Assembly (NCBI GenBank): GCA_031292755.1
Contig: JARLGM010000030.1
Span: forward strand, 1-50,577
Origin: Candidatus Sulfopaludibacter sp.
Lineage (GTDB): Bacteria > Acidobacteriota > Terriglobia > Bryobacterales > Bryobacteraceae
Length of the DNA stretch: 50,577 nt
Direction: 5' to 3'
Made by a program: the position numbers and the translations under genes. Shown one piece after another: positions 7,560-16,958 of the stretch; positions within the stretch are counted from its first letter, which is position 1; every line of letters begins with the position of its first letter. The notes under the pieces are model-generated. The model was not told the origin of the DNA. It ran no database searches and worked only from the letters and a program-made list of their open reading frames with translations.

Positions 7560-10500
7560 TTACTCGTAGTGCAGGGCTTTCATGGGGTCGCTGCGCGCGC
7601 CGCGCCGCGCGGGGAACAGCATCGCGGCTAGGGCCGCAGCCGCCAGGACCAGAGCCGAGCCGAGATAGACTCCCGGGTTGGCGGCGTCCAGTTCCAACGG
7701 CGCGTTAGCGAAGACGCTACGGATGGCAGAATCCGCGGCCAGCGCCAGCCAGAGGCCCAGAAACAGTCCGAGCGCCACGGGCCGCGCTCCCGCAACCAGC
7801 ACTGCGCGGAAAATATCGGCCCGCTGCGCGCCCAAGGCCACGCGAATGCCGAGCTCGCGAGTCTTCTGCGTGACCGTGAAAGAGACCACGCCGTAAATTC
7901 CCGCCACCGACAGAGTCATGGCCACCACGCCCAGCAAAAGTATGAGCATCACCACGTGCCAGGTATCGGCGAGCGAATCATCGATGCGCGCCTGCAACGT
8001 TCGAGGCATCACCAGAACGTCGCTGCGGACCGTGCGAACGGCAGCGCGCATAGCGCCTTCGGCGGCGGCCGGGTCGCCGGTGAAGCGGGCCAGCAGAAAG
8101 GTCTCGCGCCGGTCCCACTGGTCGAATACGTAGGCGATGGGATCGTCGGTAAGGACGGTATTGACATCCCGAGCCACGCCGATGATCTCGTATCGCGGTC
8201 CCCCCAGCGTTTGCAGAACGCGGCCCACTGGATCGCTGTCGGGCGAGAGTGCGCGCGCCAGTTTTTGCGAAACGACGACGCGCGGGGGATCGGACACGCG
8301 GAAATCGCGGCCGCGCAACAGGCGAATTCCAAGCGTGCTCAGAAGATTCGGAGCGCCCGCCTGGAAACTCACACGGCGCGCCGTTTCCATGCCGCGGTCG
8401 GCCATTTTCGCGGAAGCGGTCCGGCTGCCGGCGAACGGCACCTCATTCGAGCGCGCCACCGATACCACGCCCGGCAACCCGGCCACGCGGGCAAGAGCGC
8501 TTTCGGCAAGCAGCCGCGAGGCATCGGCAGTGGACCCTGCGGGGAAGCGCAGGGGCGCCACCAGCACGTGGCGCGTTTCATATCCCTGGTCGCTGCGGTA
8601 CAGGCGCCAGTAAACCTGCACGAACATGCCCGCGCCTACCAGTAGCGCCAGGCTCAGCGCCACCTGCGCGGTCACCAGCACAGTGCGCAGGCGCGTGCCG
8701 GCGGCGTCGCCGGCGGCGGAATCGTAGCCTTTCATCGAATCGGTCAGGTCCACTCGCAGCGATTCCAGGGCCGGCGCCAGGGCGGAAACGCCGCCCGCGG
8801 CAAGCGCTACTCCGAAGACATAGGCAAAGGTGCGCCAATCCGGGTCCAGGGAAAAATCGGCGCGGCGATGCGCCACATACTCGAAGAGAATTCGGGGAAC
8901 GTGAAAAGAAAGGTAGAGGCTGATGGCACCGGCCGCGGCGGCCAGGAGAAAACTTTCGGTGAGAAGCATGCGCAAGAGCCGCAGGCGCGGAGCGCCGAGG
9001 CACAGGCGTACGGCAATCTCTTTGCGGCGGGCCACGGCGCGGGAAAGCAGCAGCGTCATCACGTTGGCGCAGGTGATGAAAAGCACCATGGCCAGCGCCA
9101 GCATGGAGAACATCATGAACCAGTAGCCCTTAGCCACGGCGTCCCCCGAGCGGCTCATGATGGGTACCATCGAGAGCAAGGACCCGTCGGTGACCGCCAG
9201 GGTCGTATGGCGGCCCGGGTGCTCGCGGTCCATTTGCCGCGCCAGCACCGCGAACTCCGCCTGGGCCGCGGACCGCGAAACGCCCGGCGCCAGCCGGCCG
9301 TCCAGCCACAGCCAGAAAGTGGGCTTGGCGAACGGGTCGAAACCCATATCGAGATAGGGCTGCCCGGTGTAGGGGATCCATAGCTCCGCACCATTCACCT
9401 GCGCCGCGGTTTCGGCCGGCGCAATTCCGATCACGGTGAAGCGATGATCGTTGATCGAAATGGTGCGCGAGAGGATCTGGGGATCGGCCCCATAGCGGTC
9501 GCGCCACACCTCTTCGGAGAGCACCGCCACGGGCGGCTGTCCCGTCGTGGCGCACTCGTCGGGACGGAAAAAGCGGCCGATCCTGGAATGCCCGGCCTGG
9601 TACACCGAAAAAAAGTTGCACGACACCAGCAGTGCCGGAACGCCCGCCGAGCGATCGCTTTCCAGCGTCACGTTGGCGCGGAAACTGGCCGCCAACGCCG
9701 CCAGGGATTTGGTGCGGTCGCGGTAAGTCAGATACTCGCCGGCGTCGACCGCGCCGATCGACGCCATTTCGCTGCCCGCATGAAGCGGCGAGACGCGCAC
9801 GAAAGTCTCGGGATGCGGCACGCGCGCGCGGAAGGCCACCGCATTCATGAGCGTAAAGACACTGACGTTCATGCCGATGCCGAGCGCCAGAGTGGCCACG
9901 ATAGTGGCGGACAGCCCGTAGTGCTTGCGCACCAGGCGCAGGCCGTAGCGCAGGTCCTCGCCGAAACCCGCCGGGCGGAAGAAGGGCATGGCGTCGCGAT
10001 CCTCTTCGCCGGCCGCGTTCCAAAACGGGGTATGCTCGACGGGTGCTTCGGCGGACGGCGGCACGGCTTCCAGCGAGTCGCGCTCGAAGCCTATGTCGAG
10101 CACGGCGACCACGGGTTCCGGCACGTCGTCATAGACCAGCACGACCTCCTGCCGGTCATCGGCGCGCCCCCGGTGCATCCATCGCCACAGTCCAAAGATC
10201 AACGGAAAGCCCGCCGCGAAGGTGACCCATCCGGCGGAAAACGCGTGGATCGCGAAGGCTGCCGTACCCATGTAGGAAAGCGCCGCTAACGCGGCCACGA
10301 GCACCTGCCAAAACTGCCGCTTGCCCGGGAGGTAGGAACAGGTGAAGGGCGCCTTGTGCCAGTCGCGGAAGAGGAATTCGAAGACCAGCAGAGCCACGAA
10401 AAGACCCAGCGCGGTCACCCGGAGGGCACGCCACCAGCCGAATACGACGACCGCCGCCGGAAGGGTGCACGCGTAGACCGGGACCAGGCCACAGACGAAC

Positions 10501-11744
10501 ACGAAGCGATCCACCGCGCGCATCCACGAGGCGCGGCCTTCGCTTTCAGCGGCCTGGAAAATCCAGTTGGCGCGCAGTTCCGAGGGCAGCGAAAAGAGGT
10601 ACCGCAGCCCGGCGATCAGGAAGACGGAAACCGCCAGGGGCACGAGCACCACCGGCGTCGAGTCGCCGCTGCGGAGGCCTCCCGCGCCGATCATCCACGC
10701 GATGGCGAGGCCTGCGCAGATCTGGAGGGCCAGGCGATGGACGCGACTGCGCGTGAGGGTTTTCCAGATGAAGGCGAACATGGCATGCTCGCGCGGGTCG
10801 CGAGGAACGAACCAGGCGGGCCATGCCATAGGCCGACGCCGCGGACGCGACGGCGCTTCAAGCAGCAGTCGCTGGTACCGGCGGTAACTGGCCAGGTAGG
10901 AAAGCATCGCCAGAGCGGGGGCTAGTCCCGTAACCCAAAGGGCGCAGCGGGCGCCCGGTTCGGTGCCGCCGAGCATGGCCGACCAGAGTCCCAGAAACCA
11001 GTTGGGCGGCCACCACGCGGCCGCGGGCTGACTCCACAAAAAGGGCAGCGCGGCCACGTTCGCGGTGAAGAGGATGGACTGCGCATAAACCGAGACGCGT
11101 TCGAACAGGTGCGGCGGGAGTATATTGAGCAGCAATCCCTGCAGTGCCAACATGCTGAAAAACACAAAGACGCAGCCTGCCGTGGCTGCCACAAACAACG
11201 CCGCGGCAAAGGCCAGGGTGGGGTGTTGCTGCCATCGTCCGGCGATTATCCAGGCGAACGCCAGGGAAGGCACGGTGTTCATCGCCAGCACGAAGGCGAT
11301 AAACGCCAGCACGACCGCCGTCAGTTTGCTCCAGAAAATTTCGAGCGCACGCACCGGAAGCGAGGCCAGGGCCAGGCAATCGCGCAGAGTGGGGAACAGC
11401 GACTGCCATTGGAGCGCCGTCAGGATCCCGGTGACGCAAATGGCCAGACCGATAAGCCAGAGCGTATCGGTTCGCAGGACGAGCAGATACTGCGCGTGAT
11501 AGTCCTTCACCACCGGACAAAACATGGAAGGCCCGTCCAGTTGCAGGCAGCCGTAGCGGTGCATGAAGAGGGGGACCATGAGGATGCAGGCCGAAAGCAG
11601 CGCGGCAATCACGCCGGCGGCGGCTTTGGCCCATTGTCCCGGGGTGGTGACCAGGTCGCTTTCGAAGAAGCGAGCGAGGAAGTGGCGCACCAATTCGACG
11701 CGCGTAGAGTGAGCCAGACGAGTCCACTCCCGCAGCCGGGTCAT
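7560..11744 (-). CDS. Fusion of an ABC-2-like membrane region with an ADOP/FtsX permease
   Basis: A 1394-residue membrane protein. Residues ~40-520 hold about a dozen hydrophobic helices resembling an ABC-2 exporter permease, beginning MTRLREWTRLAHSTRVELVR. A polar linker (~525-590) leads to a complete MacB/FtsX-type permease from about 594 (FGEDLRYGLRLVRKHYG) with LGIGMNVSVFTLMNAV, the central LALAMVLFITCANVMTLLL block, a second FtsX module (AGIYGVVSFTVTQKTRELGIRVALGA) and the terminal SDPMKALHYE. It starts at ATG 11744, overlapping the stop of the ATPase gene by four bases (ATGA); an upstream in-frame extension lies inside the ATPase gene and is rejected. The ATPase presumably powers it. 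A chain joining two unrelated exporter folds is unusual. Confidence 0.85.
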   Translation of the reverse strand: MTRLREWTRLAHSTRVELVRHFLARFFESDLVTTPGQWAKAAAGVIAALLSACILMVPLFMHRYGCLQLDGPSMFCPVVKDYHAQYLLVLRTDTLWLIGLAICVTGILTALQWQSLFPTLRDCLALASLPVRALEIFWSKLTAVVLAFIAFVLAMNTVPSLAFAWIIAGRWQQHPTLAFAAALFVAATAGCVFVFFSMLALQGLLLNILPPHLFERVSVYAQSILFTANVAALPFLWSQPAAAWWPPNWFLGLWSAMLGGTEPGARCALWVTGLAPALAMLSYLASYRRYQRLLLEAPSRPRRRPMAWPAWFVPRDPREHAMFAFIWKTLTRSRVHRLALQICAGLAIAWMIGAGGLRSGDSTPVVLVPLAVSVFLIAGLRYLFSLPSELRANWIFQAAESEGRASWMRAVDRFVFVCGLVPVYACTLPAAVVVFGWWRALRVTALGLFVALLVFEFLFRDWHKAPFTCSYLPGKRQFWQVLVAALAALSYMGTAAFAIHAFSAGWVTFAAGFPLIFGLWRWMHRGRADDRQEVVLVYDDVPEPVVAVLDIGFERDSLEAVPPSAEAPVEHTPFWNAAGEEDRDAMPFFRPAGFGEDLRYGLRLVRKHYGLSATIVATLALGIGMNVSVFTLMNAVAFRARVPHPETFVRVSPLHAGSEMASIGAVDAGEYLTYRDRTKSLAALAASFRANVTLESDRSAGVPALLVSCNFFSVYQAGHSRIGRFFRPDECATTGQPPVAVLSEEVWRDRYGADPQILSRTISINDHRFTVIGIAPAETAAQVNGAELWIPYTGQPYLDMGFDPFAKPTFWLWLDGRLAPGVSRSAAQAEFAVLARQMDREHPGRHTTLAVTDGSLLSMVPIMSRSGDAVAKGYWFMMFSMLALAMVLFITCANVMTLLLSRAVARRKEIAVRLCLGAPRLRLLRMLLTESFLLAAAAGAISLYLSFHVPRILFEYVAHRRADFSLDPDWRTFAYVFGVALAAGGVSALAPALESLRVDLTDSMKGYDSAAGDAAGTRLRTVLVTAQVALSLALLVGAGMFVQVYWRLYRSDQGYETRHVLVAPLRFPAGSTADASRLLAESALARVAGLPGVVSVARSNEVPFAGSRTASAKMADRGMETARRVSFQAGAPNLLSTLGIRLLRGRDFRVSDPPRVVVSQKLARALSPDSDPVGRVLQTLGGPRYEIIGVARDVNTVLTDDPIAYVFDQWDRRETFLLARFTGDPAAAEGAMRAAVRTVRSDVLVMPRTLQARIDDSLADTWHVVMLILLLGVVAMTLSVAGIYGVVSFTVTQKTRELGIRVALGAQRADIFRAVLVAGARPVALGLFLGLWLALAADSAIRSVFANAPLELDAANPGVYLGSALVLAAAALAAMLFPARRGARSDPMKALHYE

Positions 11745-12505
11745 GATGCCACCACGTCCAGAATGCGCCGCGCGATGGTTTCGGTATCTTCGGGCTGGGT
11801 AAGCTGCGCGAAGATGCCTTCCAGCGAGGCTTCCGCCATCATGATGCGCAGGCGCGCTACCGAATCGTGCGCCACCACGCGCCCCTTGCGAAGAATGAGT
11901 ACGGTATCGCAAACCTTCTCCACCACCTCCAGCACGTGGGAGCTGTACAGCACCATCTTCTTGCGGGCCGCCAATCCCTGGATCAGACTGCGCAGCACCA
12001 TGGTGGCGTTCACGTCCAGCCCGGAAAAGGGCTCATCCAGGATCAGCAGCTCGGGATCGTGCAGGAGCGCCGCGGAGAGCAGAATTTTCTGCCGCATGCC
12101 TTTGGAGTATGAGGCCAGCGGCGAGTGGCGCTCGTCCCAGAGCCCGAAGAGGCGCAGCAGTTCGTCCATTTTCGGATCGAGGCGCGTGTGGTGCAGCCCG
12201 CGGAGGCGTCCGGCCAGTTGCAGGTATTCGTGGCCGGAGAGGTGCGGATACAGGTGAGCTTCCTCGGGCACATAGCCGATGCGGTGCTGAAACTCCTTGA
12301 GGTGCTGCTGGACGTCGCGTCCGTCAAACAGGATATGGCCGGCATTGGGTTGGATCAGGCCGATCAGCATCTTGACGGTGGTGCTTTTCCCTGCCCCATT
12401 CGGTCCCAGGTAGCCCAGGATCTCGCCCGGCTGGATGGTGAAGCTCACGCGGTCTACCACGGCGATACCGCCGTAGCGTTTGGTCAACTGACGCACTTCG
12501 AGCAT
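11741..12505 (-). CDS. ABC transporter ATP-binding protein
   Basis: A 254-residue ATPase. Walker A is GPNGAGKST, the signature loop is the variant YSKGMRQ, Walker B is LLILDEPFSGLD, and the switch His is in SSHVLEVVEKV. The variant signature and overall pattern match ABC-2-type exporter ATPases (CcmA/NatA-like) rather than the MacB ATPase. The start is ATG 12505 (MLEVRQLTKRYGG). The stop overlaps the start of the fusion permease by four bases, so these two are one transport unit. The ATPase type fits the N-terminal ABC-2-like half of the partner. Confidence 0.92.
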   Translation of the reverse strand: MLEVRQLTKRYGGIAVVDRVSFTIQPGEILGYLGPNGAGKSTTVKMLIGLIQPNAGHILFDGRDVQQHLKEFQHRIGYVPEEAHLYPHLSGHEYLQLAGRLRGLHHTRLDPKMDELLRLFGLWDERHSPLASYSKGMRQKILLSAALLHDPELLILDEPFSGLDVNATMVLRSLIQGLAARKKMVLYSSHVLEVVEKVCDTVLILRKGRVVAHDSVARLRIMMAEASLEGIFAQLTQPEDTETIARRILDVVAS

Positions 12506-12589
12506 GGCGGTATAGACACCGGCGGAGGCTGCAAGGTTTCCACGCCGCGCTTGACCTCCACCACCGCAGCGCCATACGCTAACGTCCAG

Positions 12590-14812
12590 ATGCTCCTGAA
12601 ACTCGCGCTGGCCTTCGCAGTCCTGCCTCTCTATGCGCAGGATACGCGCCATGTCACCGAACCGCGTATCCCGCCCAGTTGCACCGTATTGACCGCGCGG
12701 CTCTCGGCGCCGAACGGCGCGCTTGCCGCGGCGGACGAGCGCAATCCCGATACGGCGCGCATCCAAAGCGCCATCGACCAGTGCCCGGAGGGGCAGGCCG
12801 TAGAGCTGAAGCCCGCCGGCGGCAGGAACATTTTCCTGGCCGGCCCGCTCACTCTGAAAGCGGGGGTGACCCTGGTGGTGGATGGCGGCGCGGCCCTCTT
12901 CGCTTCCCGCAATCCCCGCGATTACGATCTGACGCCCGGTAGTTGCGGGGTGGTCAACCAGCGCGGCCACGGCTGCAAGACCTTTCTCACGGCGGACCAT
13001 GCTACCGGCGGCGGAATCATGGGCGATGGCGCCATCGACGGCCGCGGCGGCGTCCAACTGCTGGGCCAGAACGTGACCTGGTGGGACCTGGCCAAAACGG
13101 CGAAGATTCTGGACCAGTCGCAGAGCGTGCCGCGCCTGATCGCCGTACGGCAGTCCGACAACTTCACCATGTATCGCATCACCCTGCGTAATTCGCCCAA
13201 CTTTCACGTGGGTGTGGACCAGACCAACGGCTTCACGGCGTGGGGCGTGAAGATTCAGACTCCCAAGACGGCGCGCAATACCGATGGCATCGACCCATCG
13301 TCCTCCACCAATGTGACGATTGCCTACTGCGAGATCACGACCGGCGACGATGACGTAGCGATCAAAACCGGCGCCAGCGGCCCCTCCACGCACATGACCA
13401 TCGCGCACAACCATTTCTATTCCGGGCACGGCATGTCCATCGGCAGCGGCACCAGCGGCGGGGTGAGCGCGATCCGAGTCAGCGACCTGACGCTGGACGG
13501 CACCGACTACGGTATCCGCATCAAGAGCGACCGCAGCCGCGGCGGCCTGGTGGAGGACGTCGCTTACGAGAACGTCTGTATGCGCGACGTGCCGAATCCG
13601 CTGCTGCTGACCTCCATGTACACCACGTTTCCCGGCGAGAAACTGCCGGTGTATCGCAATATCCTGCTGAAGAACGTCCACAGCGTCACGCCCGGCTGGG
13701 TTACGTTCTTGGGGTTGGATGAGGCGCACAAACTGGGTGCGACTCTAGACAATGTCACGGTGCAGGGGCTGCGCGCCGGGGATGTGCGAATTGAAAACGC
13801 GGAGCTCACCGGCGCCGTGCGCGATGCGCCGGCCGCCTGTCATTTCACTTCGTTCCCGTCAATCCCGAGCGCGCCCGCCGCGGCGGTGACTGCACCCGCG
13901 GAGGACAAGACTCTATACGTGGCGGCGTCCGGGACAGGCGAGTTCTACTCCATCCAGCGGGCCATCGACGTGGCGCCGGCGGAGGGCGCGGTGATTTCGA
14001 TCGCGCCCGGGGTGTATCGCGAAGTGCTCAAAATCGACAAGCCGAATATCCATCTGCGCAGTCCGTATTCGGATCCGTCGAAGACCGTGATTGTGTTCGA
14101 TAACAGCGCGGGCACCTCCGGCGGCACCTTCCGGAGTGCCACCGTGTTCGTGAATGCCGACAACTTCCTGGCCGAGAACCTCACCTTCGCCAACGATTTC
14201 AACCGCACGCATCCGCAACTGCCGCAGGGCTCGCAGGCGCTGGCGGTGGCGGTTACGGGCGATCGGGCGGTGTTCCGCAATATGCGCTTCCTGGGCAACC
14301 AGGACACCGTCTACGCCGCCAGGAAGCGCCAGTATTTTGTGGATTCGTACATTGAAGGCAACGTGGACTTCATCTTCGGCGACGCGCGCGCCGTATTCGA
14401 GAACTGCGAGATCCGCAGCAATCGCAAGAGCGGCGGGTACATCACGGCGCAGGGTAAGAGCGACGCCCAACAGGACAACGGCTACGTGTTCAACCACTGC
14501 CGGCTCACCGCCGACGCGGGAGTGGAGCATGTGTGGCTGGGGCGTCCCTGGCGGCCGTATGCTACCGTCATTTTCCTGAATACGGAGATGGGCGATTTCA
14601 TCGAGCCGGCGGGCTGGCGCGAATGGCATCCCGGCGAAACGCATTACCTGGACACGGTCTTCTATGCCGAGTACAACTCCACCGGCCCCGGCGCCCACCC
14701 CGGGGAGCGCGACCCGCACACCCACCATCTGACCGCGGCGGAAGCGGCGCAGTACGAAACCCGGCGGTATCTTTCCGGCGCGGATGGCTGGGACCCTACC
14801 ACGGTGCGGTAG
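12590..14812 (+). CDS. Secreted polygalacturonase (GH28)-pectin methylesterase (CE8) fusion
   Basis: A 740-residue exported enzyme with a signal peptide probably cleaved after LPLYA (residue 16). Residues ~30-420 form a GH28 parallel beta-helix with NTDG (230-233), GDDD (252-255), GHG (279-281) and RIK (310-312), the expected catalytic and binding motifs. After a short Pro/Ala linker (~425-438), residues ~440-740 form a CE8 pectinesterase with QGSQA (547-551), GNQDT (569-573, acid/base Asp), GNVDFIFG (590-597, nucleophile Asp) and LGRPW (650-654). The enzyme should demethylate pectin and cut the resulting polygalacturonate in one chain. The reading frame extends upstream, but the signal peptide fixes ATG 12590. 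A possible TTGACC -35 lies at 12551. The 3' end overlaps hypF by 17 bp, convergently. Confidence 0.93.
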   Translation: MLLKLALAFAVLPLYAQDTRHVTEPRIPPSCTVLTARLSAPNGALAAADERNPDTARIQSAIDQCPEGQAVELKPAGGRNIFLAGPLTLKAGVTLVVDGGAALFASRNPRDYDLTPGSCGVVNQRGHGCKTFLTADHATGGGIMGDGAIDGRGGVQLLGQNVTWWDLAKTAKILDQSQSVPRLIAVRQSDNFTMYRITLRNSPNFHVGVDQTNGFTAWGVKIQTPKTARNTDGIDPSSSTNVTIAYCEITTGDDDVAIKTGASGPSTHMTIAHNHFYSGHGMSIGSGTSGGVSAIRVSDLTLDGTDYGIRIKSDRSRGGLVEDVAYENVCMRDVPNPLLLTSMYTTFPGEKLPVYRNILLKNVHSVTPGWVTFLGLDEAHKLGATLDNVTVQGLRAGDVRIENAELTGAVRDAPAACHFTSFPSIPSAPAAAVTAPAEDKTLYVAASGTGEFYSIQRAIDVAPAEGAVISIAPGVYREVLKIDKPNIHLRSPYSDPSKTVIVFDNSAGTSGGTFRSATVFVNADNFLAENLTFANDFNRTHPQLPQGSQALAVAVTGDRAVFRNMRFLGNQDTVYAARKRQYFVDSYIEGNVDFIFGDARAVFENCEIRSNRKSGGYITAQGKSDAQQDNGYVFNHCRLTADAGVEHVWLGRPWRPYATVIFLNTEMGDFIEPAGWREWHPGETHYLDTVFYAEYNSTGPGAHPGERDPHTHHLTAAEAAQYETRRYLSGADGWDPTTVR

Positions 14813-16958
14813 CGGCGGCGATGGCGGCCTGGCCGAGGGCGATGCCTCCATCGTTGGGCGGGACCTTTTCGTGGAGATAGACCGTGAACCCGGCGCGGCG
14901 CAGGGCGGGGACGGTACGGGAGAGCAGTTTCATGTTTTGGAAGGTGCCGCCGCTGAGACACACGCGGGGCAAGCCGATCTGGCGGCAGGTGTGCACGATG
15001 GCATCGGCGACGGTGTTGTGGAAGCGCGCGGCGATCACCGGACGCGGTTCCGTGGACGCGGCGATGCTCTGGATGGCCGGACGGAAGTCCAGTTCCTCGC
15101 CGGTCAGGCAGAAGTCGTAGCGTGTCTCCACCGAGGGGTCCGCGATGGCCTCCAGTTCGATGGCCGCCTGGCCTTCGAAGTTGACCTCGTAGCGCAACCC
15201 GATCAGGGCCGCCACGGCATCGAACAGGCGCCCGCAGGAGGACGTCTGCACGGTGTTGAGGCCGATTTCGACCATGCGCCGCACGACGCGCTGCTTCTGC
15301 TCCGGCACGCCTGCAAGGTGCGGCACGTAGGCCAGCGCGGAGCGCCAGGGCTCGCGGATGGCGGCATCGCCGCCCGCCAGAGGGGCGTAGCGGATGTGCG
15401 CGCGGCGAGTGAAGCCGGCATACCCGGCCACCAGGAACTCGCCGCCCCAGATGGCGCCGTCGGTGCCATAGCCGGTGCCGTCGAAGGCCACTCCTGTCAC
15501 CTCGCCATCCAGTCCGTTCTCCAGCATGCAACCGGCGATGTGCGCGTGATGGTGCTGCACCCCGATCTTGGGCAGGCCGGGAATTTCCAGCGCCAGGCGC
15601 GTGCTGAGGTAGCCGGGGTGGAGATCGTGCGCAATGGCCCGCGGCTCTACCCGGAAGAGCTTCTTCAGGTTGGCCAGGGTCTCCAGGAAAAAGACCAGGG
15701 TCTCGTAGTTCTCCAGATCGCCGATATGCTGGCTCAGGATGGCGTGGCGCCCCTTGGTGAGGCAAAAGGCGTTTTTCAATTCGCCCCCCACCGCCAGCAG
15801 TTCGGGGACGGTGCGGCCCAGGTCGAGCGTCTGTGGCGCGAAGCCGCGCGAACGGCGCAGCACGCGCTGGCGGCCTTCGAAACTGCGGACCACCGAATCG
15901 TCGGCGCGCATATAAATGTCGCGATTATGGGTGAGGAACCAGTCGGCCACGCCGCCCAGGCGGGTGACGGCTTCCACGTTATCCACCACGATAGGCTCTT
16001 CGCTGAGGTTGCCGCTGGTCATGACCAGGGCGTCGTAAGGCGCGCCCTCGAAGAGCAGATGGTGCAGCGGCGTATAGGGCAGCATCACGCCGAGCGTGGG
16101 GTTGCCGGGCGCGACAGCGGGCCATGCCTTCCGGCTGCGCAGAATGACGATGGGGTGGCGCGGTCCGAGGAGCGCCGCGCGGTCCGTTTCCGTGATTTCG
16201 CAGAGCCCCTCGGCCGCCGCCAGACTGCGTGCCATCACGGCAAAGGGCTTGTCGGAGCGCCGCTTGCGCAGGCGCAGGCTGTGGACCGCCGCTTCGTTGC
16301 GGGCATCGCAGGCCAGATGGTAGCCGCCGAGGCCTTTGATCGCCAGGATTTCGCCCGCCGCGAGCCGGCGCCGCGCTTCCTCGAGGGGCGCTGAGAGCGA
16401 GGGTCCGCAAGCCTGGCAGGCGTTGGGCTGGGCATGGAAACGGCGGTTGGCGGGGTCGTCATATTCCGCCTGGCAGTCGGGACACATGCGGAAATCCGCC
16501 ATCGTGGTGTTCGGCCGGTCATAGGGTATGTCCCGAATGATGGTATAGCGCGGACCGCAGTTGGTGCAGTTGGTGAAGGGATAGCCGAAGCGGCGATTGG
16601 CGGGGTCGGTAATGTCCCGAAGGCACTCGGCGCAGGTCGCCACGTCCGGGGAGATGAGCGCGAACTCGCCGGTTATGGCCTGGCTTTCGCGAATGCCGAA
16701 GCCGATCTCGCCGGTAGCCGGCAGTTCGGTCGTCTCCGTTTCCTGGATCCATGCCAGGGGGGGGGCCTCGGAGGAGAGCGCGTGGCGAAACAAAGCCAAT
16801 TCCGCCGGGTCGCCCTCGACCTCCGTAATCAGGCCCGCCGATGAGTTCAAAACGAACCCGCTCAGCCCGTGCCTGCGCGCCAGGTTATGGACGAACGGAC
16901 GAAACCCTACTCCCTGGACGATGCCGCGCAGGCGGATGCGGAGGCGGACTGGATTCAC
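14796..16958 (-). CDS. hypF: Carbamoyltransferase HypF
   Basis: HypF makes the thiocarbamate on HypE that becomes the cyanide ligand of [NiFe]-hydrogenases. This 720-residue copy has the full order: acylphosphatase domain (GIVQGVGFRPFVH), two zinc-finger pairs (CAEC/CTNC and CPDC/CQAC), a YrdC-like domain (IKGLGGYHLACDA, KRRSDKPFAVM), and a Kae1-like domain with VQHHHAHIAGCM and FDGTGYGTDGAIWGGE. I prefer GTG 16958, which overlaps the archaemetzincin stop as GTGA, over TTG 16961. It is the last gene of the redox operon starting at 23156. No hydrogenase structural gene or other hyp gene is in the window, so its partner genes must be elsewhere. Confidence 0.95.
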   Translation of the reverse strand: MNPVRLRIRLRGIVQGVGFRPFVHNLARRHGLSGFVLNSSAGLITEVEGDPAELALFRHALSSEAPPLAWIQETETTELPATGEIGFGIRESQAITGEFALISPDVATCAECLRDITDPANRRFGYPFTNCTNCGPRYTIIRDIPYDRPNTTMADFRMCPDCQAEYDDPANRRFHAQPNACQACGPSLSAPLEEARRRLAAGEILAIKGLGGYHLACDARNEAAVHSLRLRKRRSDKPFAVMARSLAAAEGLCEITETDRAALLGPRHPIVILRSRKAWPAVAPGNPTLGVMLPYTPLHHLLFEGAPYDALVMTSGNLSEEPIVVDNVEAVTRLGGVADWFLTHNRDIYMRADDSVVRSFEGRQRVLRRSRGFAPQTLDLGRTVPELLAVGGELKNAFCLTKGRHAILSQHIGDLENYETLVFFLETLANLKKLFRVEPRAIAHDLHPGYLSTRLALEIPGLPKIGVQHHHAHIAGCMLENGLDGEVTGVAFDGTGYGTDGAIWGGEFLVAGYAGFTRRAHIRYAPLAGGDAAIREPWRSALAYVPHLAGVPEQKQRVVRRMVEIGLNTVQTSSCGRLFDAVAALIGLRYEVNFEGQAAIELEAIADPSVETRYDFCLTGEELDFRPAIQSIAASTEPRPVIAARFHNTVADAIVHTCRQIGLPRVCLSGGTFQNMKLLSRTVPALRRAGFTVYLHEKVPPNDGGIALGQAAIAAATAPW

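Noticed and set aside
11745-11912. Upstream in-frame extension of the fusion permease
   Set aside because: It lies inside the ATPase gene and encodes an Arg/His/Gly-rich stretch; the ATGA overlap at 11744 is the natural start.
12125-12589. Upstream in-frame extension of the pectinase gene
   Set aside because: It runs antisense through the ABC ATPase gene; the signal peptide at 12590 fixes the start.
12506-13729. Long N-terminal extension of the ABC ATPase frame on the minus strand
   Set aside because: It is antisense to the GH28 domain; the ATPase proper begins at MLEVRQL (12505).
14796-16958. Calling the operon a hydrogenase operon because of HypF, HybA-like and HybB-like genes
   Set aside because: No large or small hydrogenase subunit and no other hyp gene is present, and HybA/HybB-like pairs serve many oxidoreductases.
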